DNA of 64,000 bases from CAWKOH01 sp963851245 (GTDB taxonomy: Bacteria > Actinomycetota > Acidimicrobiia > Acidimicrobiales > Palsa-688). The notes under the pieces were generated by a model. That model was not told where the DNA came from and searched no databases. It saw only the letters and a program-made list of their open reading frames with translations. Location: the NCBI GenBank assembly GCA_963851245.1, contig CAWKOH010000016.1:124001-188000 (forward strand), given 5' to 3'. Positions 44,443 to 52,710 of this stretch are shown piece by piece (within the stretch, counting starts at the first letter, position 1; the number at the start of each line of letters is the position of its first letter). Made by a program: the position numbers and the translations under genes.

Positions 44443-45936
44443 ATGCCCGACGTTTTTGAAGCGTCTCTCCGGGAGAATGAGGAGCGGGCTGCCCGTCTGC
44501 TGATGCGCCGATGGGCATTGTCGATCGGCGGAGAAGCCCGCCAGGCGGTCTCGAACCGACAGTACGGAGTCTCTTCCCCCTATAGCGGCGAGCGGGTTGC
44601 CCTTGTTCCGGACGGCGGAGCCGAGGACGCCGGGCTGGCTGTCGAAGCCGCCAGAAAGGCCTTTGACGGGTGGCGGGCCATTCCAAGCCTCGAACGGGCC
44701 CGACTGGTGGAGGGGCTGGCCGCCGCGATCGAGAACCGGGCCCGCGACTTCGCTGTGCTCGATAGCGTCGACGCTGGTATCCCGATCCTCTATATGGCTC
44801 AGGAACTTCAGACCGTCACAACATTCCTGCGCTATTTCGCCGGCTTGGCCCTCGAGATGAAAGGGGAAACGATTCCGGCGAGCAGGAACCTGCACTTCAC
44901 GGAGCGGGTTCCGTTCGGGGTGGTCGTAAGGATTGTGCCTTTCAACCACCCGTTCATGTTCGCCGCCAAGAACATCGCTGCCCCTCTTATCGCGGGCAAT
45001 ACAGTCGTCGTCAAGCCCTCCGAGTTGACGCCACTCTCGGCCCTGTACCTGGGTGAAGTCGCCAACGAGATATTGCCACCAGGGGTGGTGAACGTCGTGG
45101 TGGGTGACGGACCCGAGGTCCCCGACGCGCTCGTTCGGCACGAAGCCGTGCGTCGAATCGGCTTTACCGGTAGCGACCTCATAGGCCGGAGGATCGTGCA
45201 GAGTGGCGCAGAGCATGGCGTCAAGGACGTGACCCTCGAACTCGGGGGCAAGGGTGCCCTCATCGCATGCCCTGACGCCGACCCCGTGGAAGTGGCGGAA
45301 GCGGCCATCCGAAATATGAACTTCACGTGGTCCGGACAATCGTGCAGTTCCACCTCGCGGTTGCTCGTACACGAGGACATCGAGTCGGACACCGTCGACG
45401 CCGTCGTCAAAGGCTTGGAGAGCCACACCGTCGGGAATCCGCTGAATCCCGCCTCCCGACAGGGCTCGATCGTCAGTGAGCGACATTACGAACGGATCAT
45501 GGGATTCATTGCACGAGCGGTGGCGGCCGGTGCTCGGGTGGTCGCCGGCGGTAGTAGGCCCGAGGGCATCGCCACTGGTTGCTTCATAGCGCCGACGGTG
45601 CTGGTGGACGTAGCGCCCGACGCAGAGATCGCGCAGGAGGAGGTCTTCGGCCCGGTGCTGTCGGTCGTTCGTTGGCGGGATGAGGATGAGGCCATCAGGA
45701 TCGCCAACAGCGTCAGATACGGTCTGACCGGAATCATCTACACCAACGACATCAAGAGGGGCCACCGTATGGCCCGGTGCATCGACGCCGGCATGATCGG
45801 CATCAATGGTTCTGGAGCGTCCTTCATAGGGATTCCGGCAGGTGGAGTCAAGGCCTCGGGGATCGGAAGGGAGCAATGCCTCGATGAGCTTCTCAGCTAC
45901 ACACAGATCAAGGTCACATCAGTTCACCTCGATTGA
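44443..45936 (+). CDS. NAD(P)-dependent aldehyde dehydrogenase
   Basis: A 497-residue ALDH with RIVPFNHPFMFAAKNIAAPLIAGNTVVVKPSE split around residues 160-195, the GFTGS cofactor loop, the general base in VTLELGGKGA, and the nucleophile Cys in WSGQSCSS. It oxidises an aldehyde to its acid. The ATG at 44443 with GGAGG upstream is preferred over the earlier in-frame codon at 44374, which lies in the operator. Confidence 0.92.
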   Translation: MPDVFEASLRENEERAARLLMRRWALSIGGEARQAVSNRQYGVSSPYSGERVALVPDGGAEDAGLAVEAARKAFDGWRAIPSLERARLVEGLAAAIENRARDFAVLDSVDAGIPILYMAQELQTVTTFLRYFAGLALEMKGETIPASRNLHFTERVPFGVVVRIVPFNHPFMFAAKNIAAPLIAGNTVVVKPSELTPLSALYLGEVANEILPPGVVNVVVGDGPEVPDALVRHEAVRRIGFTGSDLIGRRIVQSGAEHGVKDVTLELGGKGALIACPDADPVEVAEAAIRNMNFTWSGQSCSSTSRLLVHEDIESDTVDAVVKGLESHTVGNPLNPASRQGSIVSERHYERIMGFIARAVAAGARVVAGGSRPEGIATGCFIAPTVLVDVAPDAEIAQEEVFGPVLSVVRWRDEDEAIRIANSVRYGLTGIIYTNDIKRGHRMARCIDAGMIGINGSGASFIGIPAGGVKASGIGREQCLDELLSYTQIKVTSVHLD

Positions 45937-45984
45937 ACGTCCCTGCTGTGGCTGAGAAGCGTTTGGGAGAACCGGAGGGAGAGT

Positions 45985-47475
45985 TTGGCCTCTAAGGAGA
46001 AATGGGCCCCCGTTCCACCCTTCGCCGACCCGGAACGGCCCAAGCAGCATTACATAGATGGTCGTTGGGTGGACTCTGTCGGCGCTGACACCTTCGACTC
46101 CATAAACCCCTCTACCGGGGAGACCCTAGCTCGGGTGGCATACGGCACCTCGGCCGATATCGACCAGGCCGTCCAGGCCGCAGCCGACGCCCTGAACGGG
46201 CCGTGGTCGAGATTCAAGCCGTCGGAGCGAGAGCGGGTCCTTTTGCGATTCGCGGATCTGGTCGAGGAAAACGCCGTCGAACTCGGCTTGCTGAACGTGG
46301 CGGAGATGGGTGTGCCGGTCAACGCCCAGCGCGGAGGCGCCCCGGTCGGCACGCTCCGATACTTCGCCGGTTGGGCTACGAAGCTCCACGGTCGGACGGT
46401 CGAGACCTCGGAGCCCGGATCCTTCCTCACCTACACCCGCCTGGAACCGGTGGGGGTGGTCGGCTCCATAATTCCGTGGAACTCACCCTTGGCCGCGCCC
46501 GTTTGGAAGATAGCCCCCGTCCTGGCCACGGGCTGTACGATGGTTCTCAAGCCGGCCGAGGAAGCCTGCCTCACTCCCCTGCGTCTGGGTGAGCTCATAG
46601 CCGAGCTGGACCTGCCGCCAGGAGTGGTCAACATCGTGACGGGCTTCGGAGACGCCGGAGCCGCATTGGTCGAGCACGCCCAAGTGGCCAAGATCGCCTT
46701 CACCGGTTCCACGGCCACCGGACAGTCGATCCTGCGAGCTGCGGCTTCTTCCCTGAAGCGGGTGTCGCTCGAGCTGGGCGGAAAGAGCGCCGACATCATC
46801 TTCGCCGACGCCGACCTGGAAGCGGCGTCGGTGCGGGCCGCCATGGCCGTTTTCGGGAACACCGGTCAGGTGTGTTCCGCAGGGACGCGCGTCTTCGTGG
46901 AACGGTCTGTCTACGAAGAGGTCCTCGGGCAGATGGCCGAAGTGGCCGCGGATCTCAAGGTGGGGAACAGCCTCGACCCCGACACCCAAATCGGCCCGCT
47001 GGTATCGGAAGCACAACTTCAGCGAGTGCAGCGGTATCTCGACCTCGGTATCGAGCAGGGGGCTCGCCTGGTAGCCGGAGGACACCGCTTGACGGACGAC
47101 GGCCGTGCTAGCGGGTACTTCGTGGCGCCGACCGTGTTCGCCGACGTCGCCGACGACATGGCCATCGCCCAGGAGGAGATCTTCGGGCCAGTCGCTTCAA
47201 TCCTGCCGTTCGACGAGGTGGACGAGGTGATTGTCCGCGCCAACTCGTCCCAGTTCGGGCTGGGTGGAGGCGTATGGACCAAGGACATCTCCAAGGCGAT
47301 AAAGGTGGCGCACGGGATCAAGACGGGTTCCATGTGGGTGAACACGTATGGTCATGTTGACCCGTCGATGCCCTTCGGGGGCGTCAAGATGAGCGGCATG
47401 GGGCGGGAGTTGAGTAAGGACGCACTGCACGAGTACTTGAACGTAAAAGGGGTATGGATGCGCTGGGATCCCTGA
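45985..47475 (+). CDS. NAD(P)-dependent aldehyde dehydrogenase
   Basis: A 496-residue ALDH, clearly related to but not the same type as its neighbour. It has SIIPWNSPLAAPVWKIAPVL, FTGSTATGQS, the Glu in VSLELGGKSADIIF, and the nucleophile in NTGQVCSAGTR. TTG start at 45985 with GGAGGGAG just upstream. It lies 48 bp after the first ALDH, in the same operon. Two ALDHs suggest that two different aldehydes arise in the pathway, for example from the alcohol dehydrogenase and from aldol cleavage. Confidence 0.92.
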   Translation: MASKEKWAPVPPFADPERPKQHYIDGRWVDSVGADTFDSINPSTGETLARVAYGTSADIDQAVQAAADALNGPWSRFKPSERERVLLRFADLVEENAVELGLLNVAEMGVPVNAQRGGAPVGTLRYFAGWATKLHGRTVETSEPGSFLTYTRLEPVGVVGSIIPWNSPLAAPVWKIAPVLATGCTMVLKPAEEACLTPLRLGELIAELDLPPGVVNIVTGFGDAGAALVEHAQVAKIAFTGSTATGQSILRAAASSLKRVSLELGGKSADIIFADADLEAASVRAAMAVFGNTGQVCSAGTRVFVERSVYEEVLGQMAEVAADLKVGNSLDPDTQIGPLVSEAQLQRVQRYLDLGIEQGARLVAGGHRLTDDGRASGYFVAPTVFADVADDMAIAQEEIFGPVASILPFDEVDEVIVRANSSQFGLGGGVWTKDISKAIKVAHGIKTGSMWVNTYGHVDPSMPFGGVKMSGMGRELSKDALHEYLNVKGVWMRWDP

Positions 47476-47493
47476 CCGCACACCTAGTCCGCT

Positions 47494-47511
47494 GTCAACG
47501 AAACTGTTGAC
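47494..47511 (+). promoter_or_regulatory. Regulon operator site 15 with promoter
   Basis: GTCAACGAAACTGTTGAC. The -35 TTGACT (47507-47512) and -10 TAGCCT (47530-47535) are 17 bp apart. It serves the P450/alcohol dehydrogenase unit. Confidence 0.83.
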
Positions 47512-47607
47512 TAAATGCTATGACCCAGCTAGCCTGAGCGGAAGAGGGTGTATCAGGCGTCACAGCCTGTCGTCCTTCTTCGACGTTATCTGGAGCTGGA
47601 GTGAGCT

Positions 47608-48888
47608 ATGACAGCCAACGCCGCCACCGATTTTCAGTTCGACCCCTTCGTTCCCCTGCCCTTCCACCAACTGCCGCCGATCTGGGAGACGCTGCGGGAC
47701 CATTTCCCGGTGTACCGGACCCCTTCTGGCATGTGGGTCGTATCCCGCTACGAGGACGTCCGCTACATACAGCACAACCCTCAGCTGTTCTCGTCGAGGC
47801 CGAACGCCGATGAGGCCAGCGCCTTGCCCACCGACGCCAAGGACAACCCGGAGCAGATGGCGCGTCTCATGGCGGTCATGGCCGGCTTTCCCGACGCCGT
47901 CGACATCGAGCAACTGGTCAAGGCCCGAACAATCGTTGCCGCCGACCCTCCAGACCACACGAGACTGCGCCGTATCGTCAATCGAGGTTTCACCCCGGGC
48001 AGTATCGACCGGATTAGCACCAAGATCGAAACCATTGTCGACGAGTGTCTCGTGGGTGTCGAGACCGACGAGATCTACGAGGTCGTCTCGAGGTTGGCGA
48101 TCCCCCTCCCCGTCGCCGTCATCGGGGACTTGCTCGGGATCGAGCCTCAGATGCGACCCAAGATCAAGGAGTGGTCCGACGGCATCGCCGAGGCCAGCGT
48201 GGGAGACATCCGTGGAACTGCCGAGGCCGCCACACTAGCTATGACGGTGATGAAGGAATTCAGCGAGTACCTGGCCCCGCTGATCGAGCAACGCCGGAGC
48301 AACCCCCAGGAAGACGTCATAAGCGCGATGGTGCGCTCCATGGAATCGGAGACACTCACGACCCCCGAGGCGCTGATGATGGCTCAGACCATCATGGCGG
48401 CGGGCAACGAGACGACCACCGACCTTATAGGGAACGCCATCGTCGCGCTGTACGACCATCCCGATCAGCTGGCCATGTTGCGCTCGGATCCCACCTTGTT
48501 GGCGAGTGCGGTTGAGGAGGCGAACCGCTTCTCCACCCCAATCCAGTTCAACTTCCGCGAGGCCCTACAGGACCACGAGATCGCCGGAACCATCATTCCA
48601 AAAGGCGCCACCATAATCATGTACCTGGCGGCCGCCAACAGGGACCCGCGCCAGTTCGACGACCCCGACACCTTCCGCATCGATCGTCCAGCCGGGAGCA
48701 ACCTGGCCTTCGGCCATGGCATCCACTTCTGTCTCGGGGCCCACTTGAGCCGGCAGGAGGTGCGCACTGCCCTCGGCAAACTGGTGCCTCATTTGGACCG
48801 GTTCGACCTGGATACAAGGTCTTTGGGTCGAAATCCGTCCATGGTCTTGCGCGGGGTGCCCTCGATACCGCTCACGGCCAAGCGCTAA
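47608..48888 (+). CDS. Cytochrome P450
   Basis: A complete 426-residue soluble P450. C-helix is AADPPDHTRLRRIVNRGFTPG, I-helix is IMAAGNETTTDLIGN with the acid-alcohol pair (ETT), ExxR is EEANRF, and the heme loop is FGHGIHFCLGAHLSRQE. The GTG-free start ATG at 47608 follows GGAG. Probably hydroxylates a hydrophobic substrate; the alcohol could pass to the zinc dehydrogenase encoded next. No ferredoxin or ferredoxin reductase is nearby. Confidence 0.95.
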   Translation: MTANAATDFQFDPFVPLPFHQLPPIWETLRDHFPVYRTPSGMWVVSRYEDVRYIQHNPQLFSSRPNADEASALPTDAKDNPEQMARLMAVMAGFPDAVDIEQLVKARTIVAADPPDHTRLRRIVNRGFTPGSIDRISTKIETIVDECLVGVETDEIYEVVSRLAIPLPVAVIGDLLGIEPQMRPKIKEWSDGIAEASVGDIRGTAEAATLAMTVMKEFSEYLAPLIEQRRSNPQEDVISAMVRSMESETLTTPEALMMAQTIMAAGNETTTDLIGNAIVALYDHPDQLAMLRSDPTLLASAVEEANRFSTPIQFNFREALQDHEIAGTIIPKGATIIMYLAAANRDPRQFDDPDTFRIDRPAGSNLAFGHGIHFCLGAHLSRQEVRTALGKLVPHLDRFDLDTRSLGRNPSMVLRGVPSIPLTAKR

Positions 48889-48894
48889 CGACGA

Positions 48895-50019
48895 ATGAAT
48901 TCTGCAGCCAATACAGCCCGGGCTGCCTTCCATGTCGGTTACGGCGAGCCTCTCGAGCTACGCGAGATCGCGTTGAGCGAGCCGGGACCAGGTGAGCTCC
49001 TAGTAGAGATAGACGCCGCGACGATCTGCGGTACCGACGTGCACAACTGGAAAGGTGCCGCCGGGGATCGGATGCGTCTGCCCGTAGTGCCGGGTCACGA
49101 AGGAGTCGGGCGCATCGTCAAGTTCGGCGGCAGCGACGCGATTGACTCGAGAGGGACTCCCTTGGTCGTCGGCGACCGCATCGTCTGGGGTCATGCGGCC
49201 TGCGGGACCTGCTATGGATGCACTGTTCTGCGGGACGAGACACTTTGCGAGCGCCGCGTTATTGGGATGCTGAGGTCAGCCGAGGAACCCCCTTTTCTGC
49301 ACGGTACCTTTGCCGACTACGCCTACGTCCATCCCAAAGCAGGTCGGATAAAGGTTCCCGACGGCGTGGAAAGTGAAAAGGCATCGGCCGCCAGCTGCGC
49401 CCTCCGTAGCGTCATGGCCGCCTTTGAGCGCCTGGGTGCTCTCGACAGCGGCCACACCGTAGTAGTGCAAGGCACGGGGCCTCTGGGCTTGTTCGCCGTT
49501 GCGGTAGCGGCCACACACTCGCCGCGTACGCTTGTGGCGATCGGAGCGCCCCGCAATCGGGTCGATTGTGCCCTGGCTCTTGGCGCCGATCACGCCATCG
49601 ACATCGTGGAGCACCCGGACTCCGACGAGAGAGTAAAGATAGTCAGGGACCTGACGGAAGGCCGGGGCGCGGACGTAGTTTTCGAGTTCACGGGGTCATC
49701 ACCTGCCATGGCGGAAGGCGTCCATCTGGCTGCTCGCAAGGCTCGCTATGTCATGGCCGGGGCGGTAAACACGAAGCCAGCGCTGGTCCCGGTGGAGGCC
49801 ATCATCGCCAAGAACCTCACGATCATAGGTTCGCTCGGCGCGACCATCGGAGCCTACGCATCGGCCCTCGATTTCATCGAGCGGTTCGACCAGTCGCTCG
49901 TCTGGGATGGCCTTTTGGGACCAGGGCGTTATGGATTGGAGGAAGTGACCACGGCGTTGCGCCGAAGCGCGGAGCTCCAGGAGACCAAAGCGGTAATCAT
50001 TCCATCGCTGGATCGCTAA
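48895..50019 (+). CDS. Zinc-dependent medium-chain alcohol dehydrogenase
   Basis: A 374-residue MDR enzyme. The catalytic zinc ligands are in TICGTDVHNWKG and PVVPGHEGVG. The structural zinc cysteines are in ACGTCYGCTVLRDETLC, and the NAD fold is VVVQGTGPLGLFAVAVA. The ATG is 7 bp after the P450 stop, so they are co-transcribed. It likely oxidises the alcohol formed by the P450 or another step. Confidence 0.93.
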   Translation: MNSAANTARAAFHVGYGEPLELREIALSEPGPGELLVEIDAATICGTDVHNWKGAAGDRMRLPVVPGHEGVGRIVKFGGSDAIDSRGTPLVVGDRIVWGHAACGTCYGCTVLRDETLCERRVIGMLRSAEEPPFLHGTFADYAYVHPKAGRIKVPDGVESEKASAASCALRSVMAAFERLGALDSGHTVVVQGTGPLGLFAVAVAATHSPRTLVAIGAPRNRVDCALALGADHAIDIVEHPDSDERVKIVRDLTEGRGADVVFEFTGSSPAMAEGVHLAARKARYVMAGAVNTKPALVPVEAIIAKNLTIIGSLGATIGAYASALDFIERFDQSLVWDGLLGPGRYGLEEVTTALRRSAELQETKAVIIPSLDR

Positions 50020-50053
50020 CGCCGAATTTCAAGTCGGCGGACCGTCCGAGAGG

Positions 50054-50929
50054 CTACCCAGCGTGGGCAACATTCGAGAAGGTTGACTGCTCCCCGAGCC
50101 CCTGCCAGGCGGCGGGCGCCGCGCTTCGCTCGAGGTTCTCGTGGACGGACAGGTTGGGATCCCAGTTTCGGGCCAGGATCCGCATGCCCGACCACGGCGC
50201 CGATTCGTCTGAGGCCAGCCACCGGATCGGTGCGGCCATTATCTCTGGAGAGAGGAGAACCGAATCAGCGAAGTCGTCTGCGCCCTCCGTCATGGGGGTG
50301 CGTGTCGGCCCGCCCGGGATCAAGACGTTTGCTGTCACCCCCGAGCCGGCCAGCTCGTGGGCCACCACGGCGATCAGAGCCTCGTGAGCGGCCTTGGACG
50401 GACCATACGGTGCTGAACCGGCTCGCCACATACTGTCGAGACTGGTTGTGATGCTGACGATCCTTCCCCAACCTCGATGAGTCATTTCGCCGACCACGAG
50501 GCGTGTCATGAGGAAAGCCGCTGTCACATTGACGTCAAGGGCGAGCTGCCAGGTGGCAACGGGAATCTCCCACGAACGGCGAGGCGATGTGCCCGTGGCA
50601 AATTTTCGTGACCGGTGAAACACTCCGGCGTTGTTGACCAGGATGTCCACCTGCCCGAAAGCCTCAATAGCAGCGTGGTAGGCACGCCCGACGTCCTCCT
50701 CCCGCCTGAGGTCGGCGCTGACGCATTGGACTCGACCGGTCGTGTCGAGACCAGCCAGGGCGGAACGAACCGATTCCAGTCCGTCGGCATTGATGTCCAT
50801 GAGCACGACCGAATTCCCCCCCTGAAGGAGAGACCGCGCCATGACCTCTCCGAGACCACCGACGCTTCCAGCACCGGTAATGACCGCCACCCGAGGACTT
50901 ACGTCGTTGTCAAGGAGTTCCGTGCTCAC
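50054..50929 (-). CDS. Short-chain dehydrogenase/reductase (SDR)
   Basis: A 291-residue SDR with AVITGAGSVGGLGEVMARSL (the glycine motif is unusual, with an inserted Val-Gly), LVNNAGVFHRS, a Ser in VSITTSLDSMWRAGSAPYGPSK, and NVLIPGGPTRTPM. The frame is open to 51109, through operator site 16, so a GTG at 50927-50929 with GAGGGG ahead is preferred. Operator site 16 with a minus-strand promoter drives it. It ends 35 bp from the convergent alcohol dehydrogenase. Confidence 0.85.
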   Translation of the reverse strand: MSTELLDNDVSPRVAVITGAGSVGGLGEVMARSLLQGGNSVVLMDINADGLESVRSALAGLDTTGRVQCVSADLRREEDVGRAYHAAIEAFGQVDILVNNAGVFHRSRKFATGTSPRRSWEIPVATWQLALDVNVTAAFLMTRLVVGEMTHRGWGRIVSITTSLDSMWRAGSAPYGPSKAAHEALIAVVAHELAGSGVTANVLIPGGPTRTPMTEGADDFADSVLLSPEIMAAPIRWLASDESAPWSGMRILARNWDPNLSVHENLERSAAPAAWQGLGEQSTFSNVAHAG

Positions 50930-51016
50930 GTCAGTCCCCTCAGCATCGCGAGCTGGCGACAAAGTGGGCAAACACGATCGTTCACGTAGGAACTCTAGGC
51001 GTTGCCAGCAGTCAGT

Positions 51017-51034
51017 GTCAACGGTATTGTTGAC
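51017..51034 (-). promoter_or_regulatory. Regulon operator site 16 with minus-strand promoter
   Basis: GTCAACGGTATTGTTGAC (symmetric). On the minus strand the -35 TTGACA (complement of 51016-51021) and -10 TAGAGT have an 18-bp spacer, toward the SDR. On the plus strand the cupin gene starts 32 bp later, but a correctly spaced -10 is not evident, so its control from this site is uncertain. Confidence 0.8.
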
Positions 51035-51065
51035 GATAGGTGCCGATGTAGATGGAGACTGACAC

Positions 51066-51599
51066 ATGAACACGGGAGCGGACGGAGCTGACGTACGACT
51101 GGTAGTCACTGGTCACACCCAGGATGGGGCCGGCCGAGTGGTGAGCGATCAGCTCATCGGGCCCAAGCCTGGCCTGGCCTCAGATGGCTGGCTCGCCTAC
51201 GTCCTGTGGGGCGTAGACAAGATGCCGAGCCTGCCCGACGACGGGGAGTTCAGCTACGACAAATCGACGCCTCCGCCCGGCGCCGTGCGCCTGGTCCAGC
51301 TGGACGTGCTACCGGGCCGGGACTCCCCGGTCTTGGAAAGCGACCCGGTCGAGCTCGAGGGTATCCAGCGTCCATCTGGACACGACACAGGAGGCATCCA
51401 CTTCACGTCTACCATCGATCTCTTGGTCGTGCTCGAGGGCGAGGTCACCTTGGAGCTCGACGGTGGAAGGATGGTCAATCTCCGGCAGGGGGACTACCTG
51501 GTGCAGAACGGCACCCGGCACGCCTGGCACAACTTCACCGACCGACGGGCCCGCGTCGCGGTGATCGTCCTCGGCACCGATCACGCCGGCTTCTCGTGA
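51066..51599 (+). CDS. Cupin-domain protein
   Basis: A 177-residue protein with one cupin domain in the C-terminal half: GGIHFTSTIDLLVVLEGEVTLELDGG (motif 1 with His and Glu) and VQNGTRHAWHNFTDRRARVAV (motif 2 with His). The N-terminal 80 residues show no domain. The family covers small-molecule dioxygenases, isomerases and sensors. The ATG follows GGAG. Divergent from the SDR at 50054 across operator site 16. Confidence 0.8.
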   Translation: MNTGADGADVRLVVTGHTQDGAGRVVSDQLIGPKPGLASDGWLAYVLWGVDKMPSLPDDGEFSYDKSTPPPGAVRLVQLDVLPGRDSPVLESDPVELEGIQRPSGHDTGGIHFTSTIDLLVVLEGEVTLELDGGRMVNLRQGDYLVQNGTRHAWHNFTDRRARVAVIVLGTDHAGFS

Positions 51600-52350
51600 G
51601 GTGGCATGACGGCTTCACCTCAGGGTGTCTTGGCCCCACAGCGATCTGGATGATCTGGTCCTCTTGGCCGCCGACCAGGCGTTGGCGCCCGCACTCGAGC
51701 AGGATCTCGGCGCCGGACACCTCGTAGCGTTCCGCCCCACGGTAGGCGTGCTTCAGGAAGCTCGAATACACGCCCGCGTAACCCATGACAAGGGACATCC
51801 GGTCGAGGACACACTCCTCGTCCATCAGCGGCGCAGCACGTCCTCGGCGGCGTCGATGATCGAGAGAATGTTGATCCCGGTGCGCATATCGAGCCACTCG
51901 AGCACCGCTACCAGCGCCTCGGTGCTGGTGTTGCCCGCGCCCGCTCCAAAACGGCGGGTCAAACCGTCTACCTGCACCGTACCCCTAGCACCGTGTTCGC
52001 CACAGAGGGAGAGGTTCTCGTGGCCATGGAATCCGACCTGCGCCGTATCGCCGATCTCGGCCACTAGAGCGGCGACCCGGTCGGACGCGTTCTCTAGCAC
52101 CATCGCGCCCGCTGAGCCGACCACATAGACGCACTGACCGCCGGCGTCGACCATTATCCGGGCCTGCTTGGCGAGGGCGTCCGGTTGTTGGCTGTGTGCC
52201 ATCATCAGGAATCCGACAGTCTCGAGGCCGATCTCGCGTGCGAGCCCGAAATGCTGCTCCGACGTGTCCGCTTCTGTGCAGTGGGTGGCGATCCGGATCA
52301 CCGACACGCCCAGGTCGGCCGCGGCGGTGATGTCGTTCTTGCGCTCTTCT
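51600..52350 (-). pseudogene. 4-hydroxy-2-oxovalerate aldolase-like (DmpG/HMGL) remnant
   Basis: The minus strand carries the C-terminal two thirds of an HMGL-type aldolase. It includes ATHCTEADTSEQHFGLAREIGLETVGFLMMAHSQ, TAQVGFHGHENLSLCG with its metal-binding HxH, and the communication-domain end YSSFLKHAYRGAERYEVSGAEILL. A frame change lies near 51835. The N-terminal catalytic part is missing; the frame ends at a stop near 52353, immediately before integrative-element sequence. Intact DmpG cleaves 4-hydroxy-2-oxovalerate to pyruvate and acetaldehyde. It was probably cut by element insertion or deletion. Confidence 0.8.
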
Positions 52351-52373
52351 CACTTGCCCATCAAATGCAATTC

Positions 52374-52395
52374 CATCCCTGAATCATCCCTGAAT
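52374..52395 (+). repeat. Tandem 11-bp repeats, likely integrase arm sites
   Basis: CATCCCTGAAT occurs twice head-to-tail, 125 bp before the att core at 52520. A similar pair of CATCCCGACA repeats lies 115 bp before the second att core, so they are positioned as arm-type binding sites. Confidence 0.55.
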
Positions 52396-52519
52396 CGTGC
52401 CCGGACCTCGTTTCCACATAATTCCTGGTCATGGAGCTGGTGGTCGCGAAAGTGCTGGTAGAAGCCCAGAAGTACGCAACGCTGCGGCATTCCGCGACAC
52501 GGGATAAACGACTCAAAAC

Positions 52520-52563
52520 GCTCATAACCCGAAGGTCGCTGGTTCAAATCCAGCCCCCGCCAC
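52520..52563 (+). repeat. Attachment core: 3' part of a tRNA-Met (CAU) gene, copy 1
   Basis: Forty-four bases are identical to 59634-59677. They match the 3' part of an elongator tRNA-Met: anticodon loop CTCATAA, stem CCCGA, variable loop, T arm GCTGG-TTCAAAT-CCAGC and acceptor CCCCGCC, here followed by ACCA (to 52565). The 5' half (GGCGGGG, D arm) is absent, so it is not a functional tRNA but an att duplication. The integrase at 52705 reads toward it. Confidence 0.85.
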
Positions 52564-52596
52564 CAAGCGTCGCCGCAGCTCAGCGACCTATACCGG

Positions 52597-52624
52597 CCTG
52601 AAGGATTCGGACCTTCGGGTTTTT
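52597..52624 (+). terminator. Intrinsic terminator after the tRNA fragment
   Basis: An 8-bp stem (CCTGAAGG with CCTTCGGG, one G-U pair), a 7-nt loop, then TTTTT. It is probably the original terminator of the tRNA gene carried along with the att region. Confidence 0.75.
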
Positions 52625-52693
52625 GCGTCACCGGCCTTGTCTACCGGCATTTCACATCGCGAGGCGCTGACCTGGGTGTTCGCGTGGTTGTGG

Positions 52694-52710
52694 CCGGTAG
52701 ACGTCTACCG
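52694..52710. repeat. Palindrome over the integrase stop codon
   Basis: CCGGTAGACGTCTACCG; the integrase stop TAG lies inside it. A direct-repeat half (GTCTACCGGC) is at 52639-52648. The same arrangement recurs at 59742-59751 and 59796-59817, suggesting integrase or excisionase binding. Confidence 0.6.

Noticed and set aside
44371..45876. 501-codon minus-strand frame
   Set aside because: It lies entirely opposite a well-supported aldehyde dehydrogenase and shows no domain of its own.
50065..50087. CAAC...GTTGAC near the end of an SDR gene
   Set aside because: Arm spacing is wrong and it lies in coding sequence, not before a gene.
52490..52565. Complete tRNA-Met gene
   Set aside because: The anticodon loop, T arm and 3' acceptor are present, but the 5' acceptor strand, D arm and 5' anticodon stem are missing.
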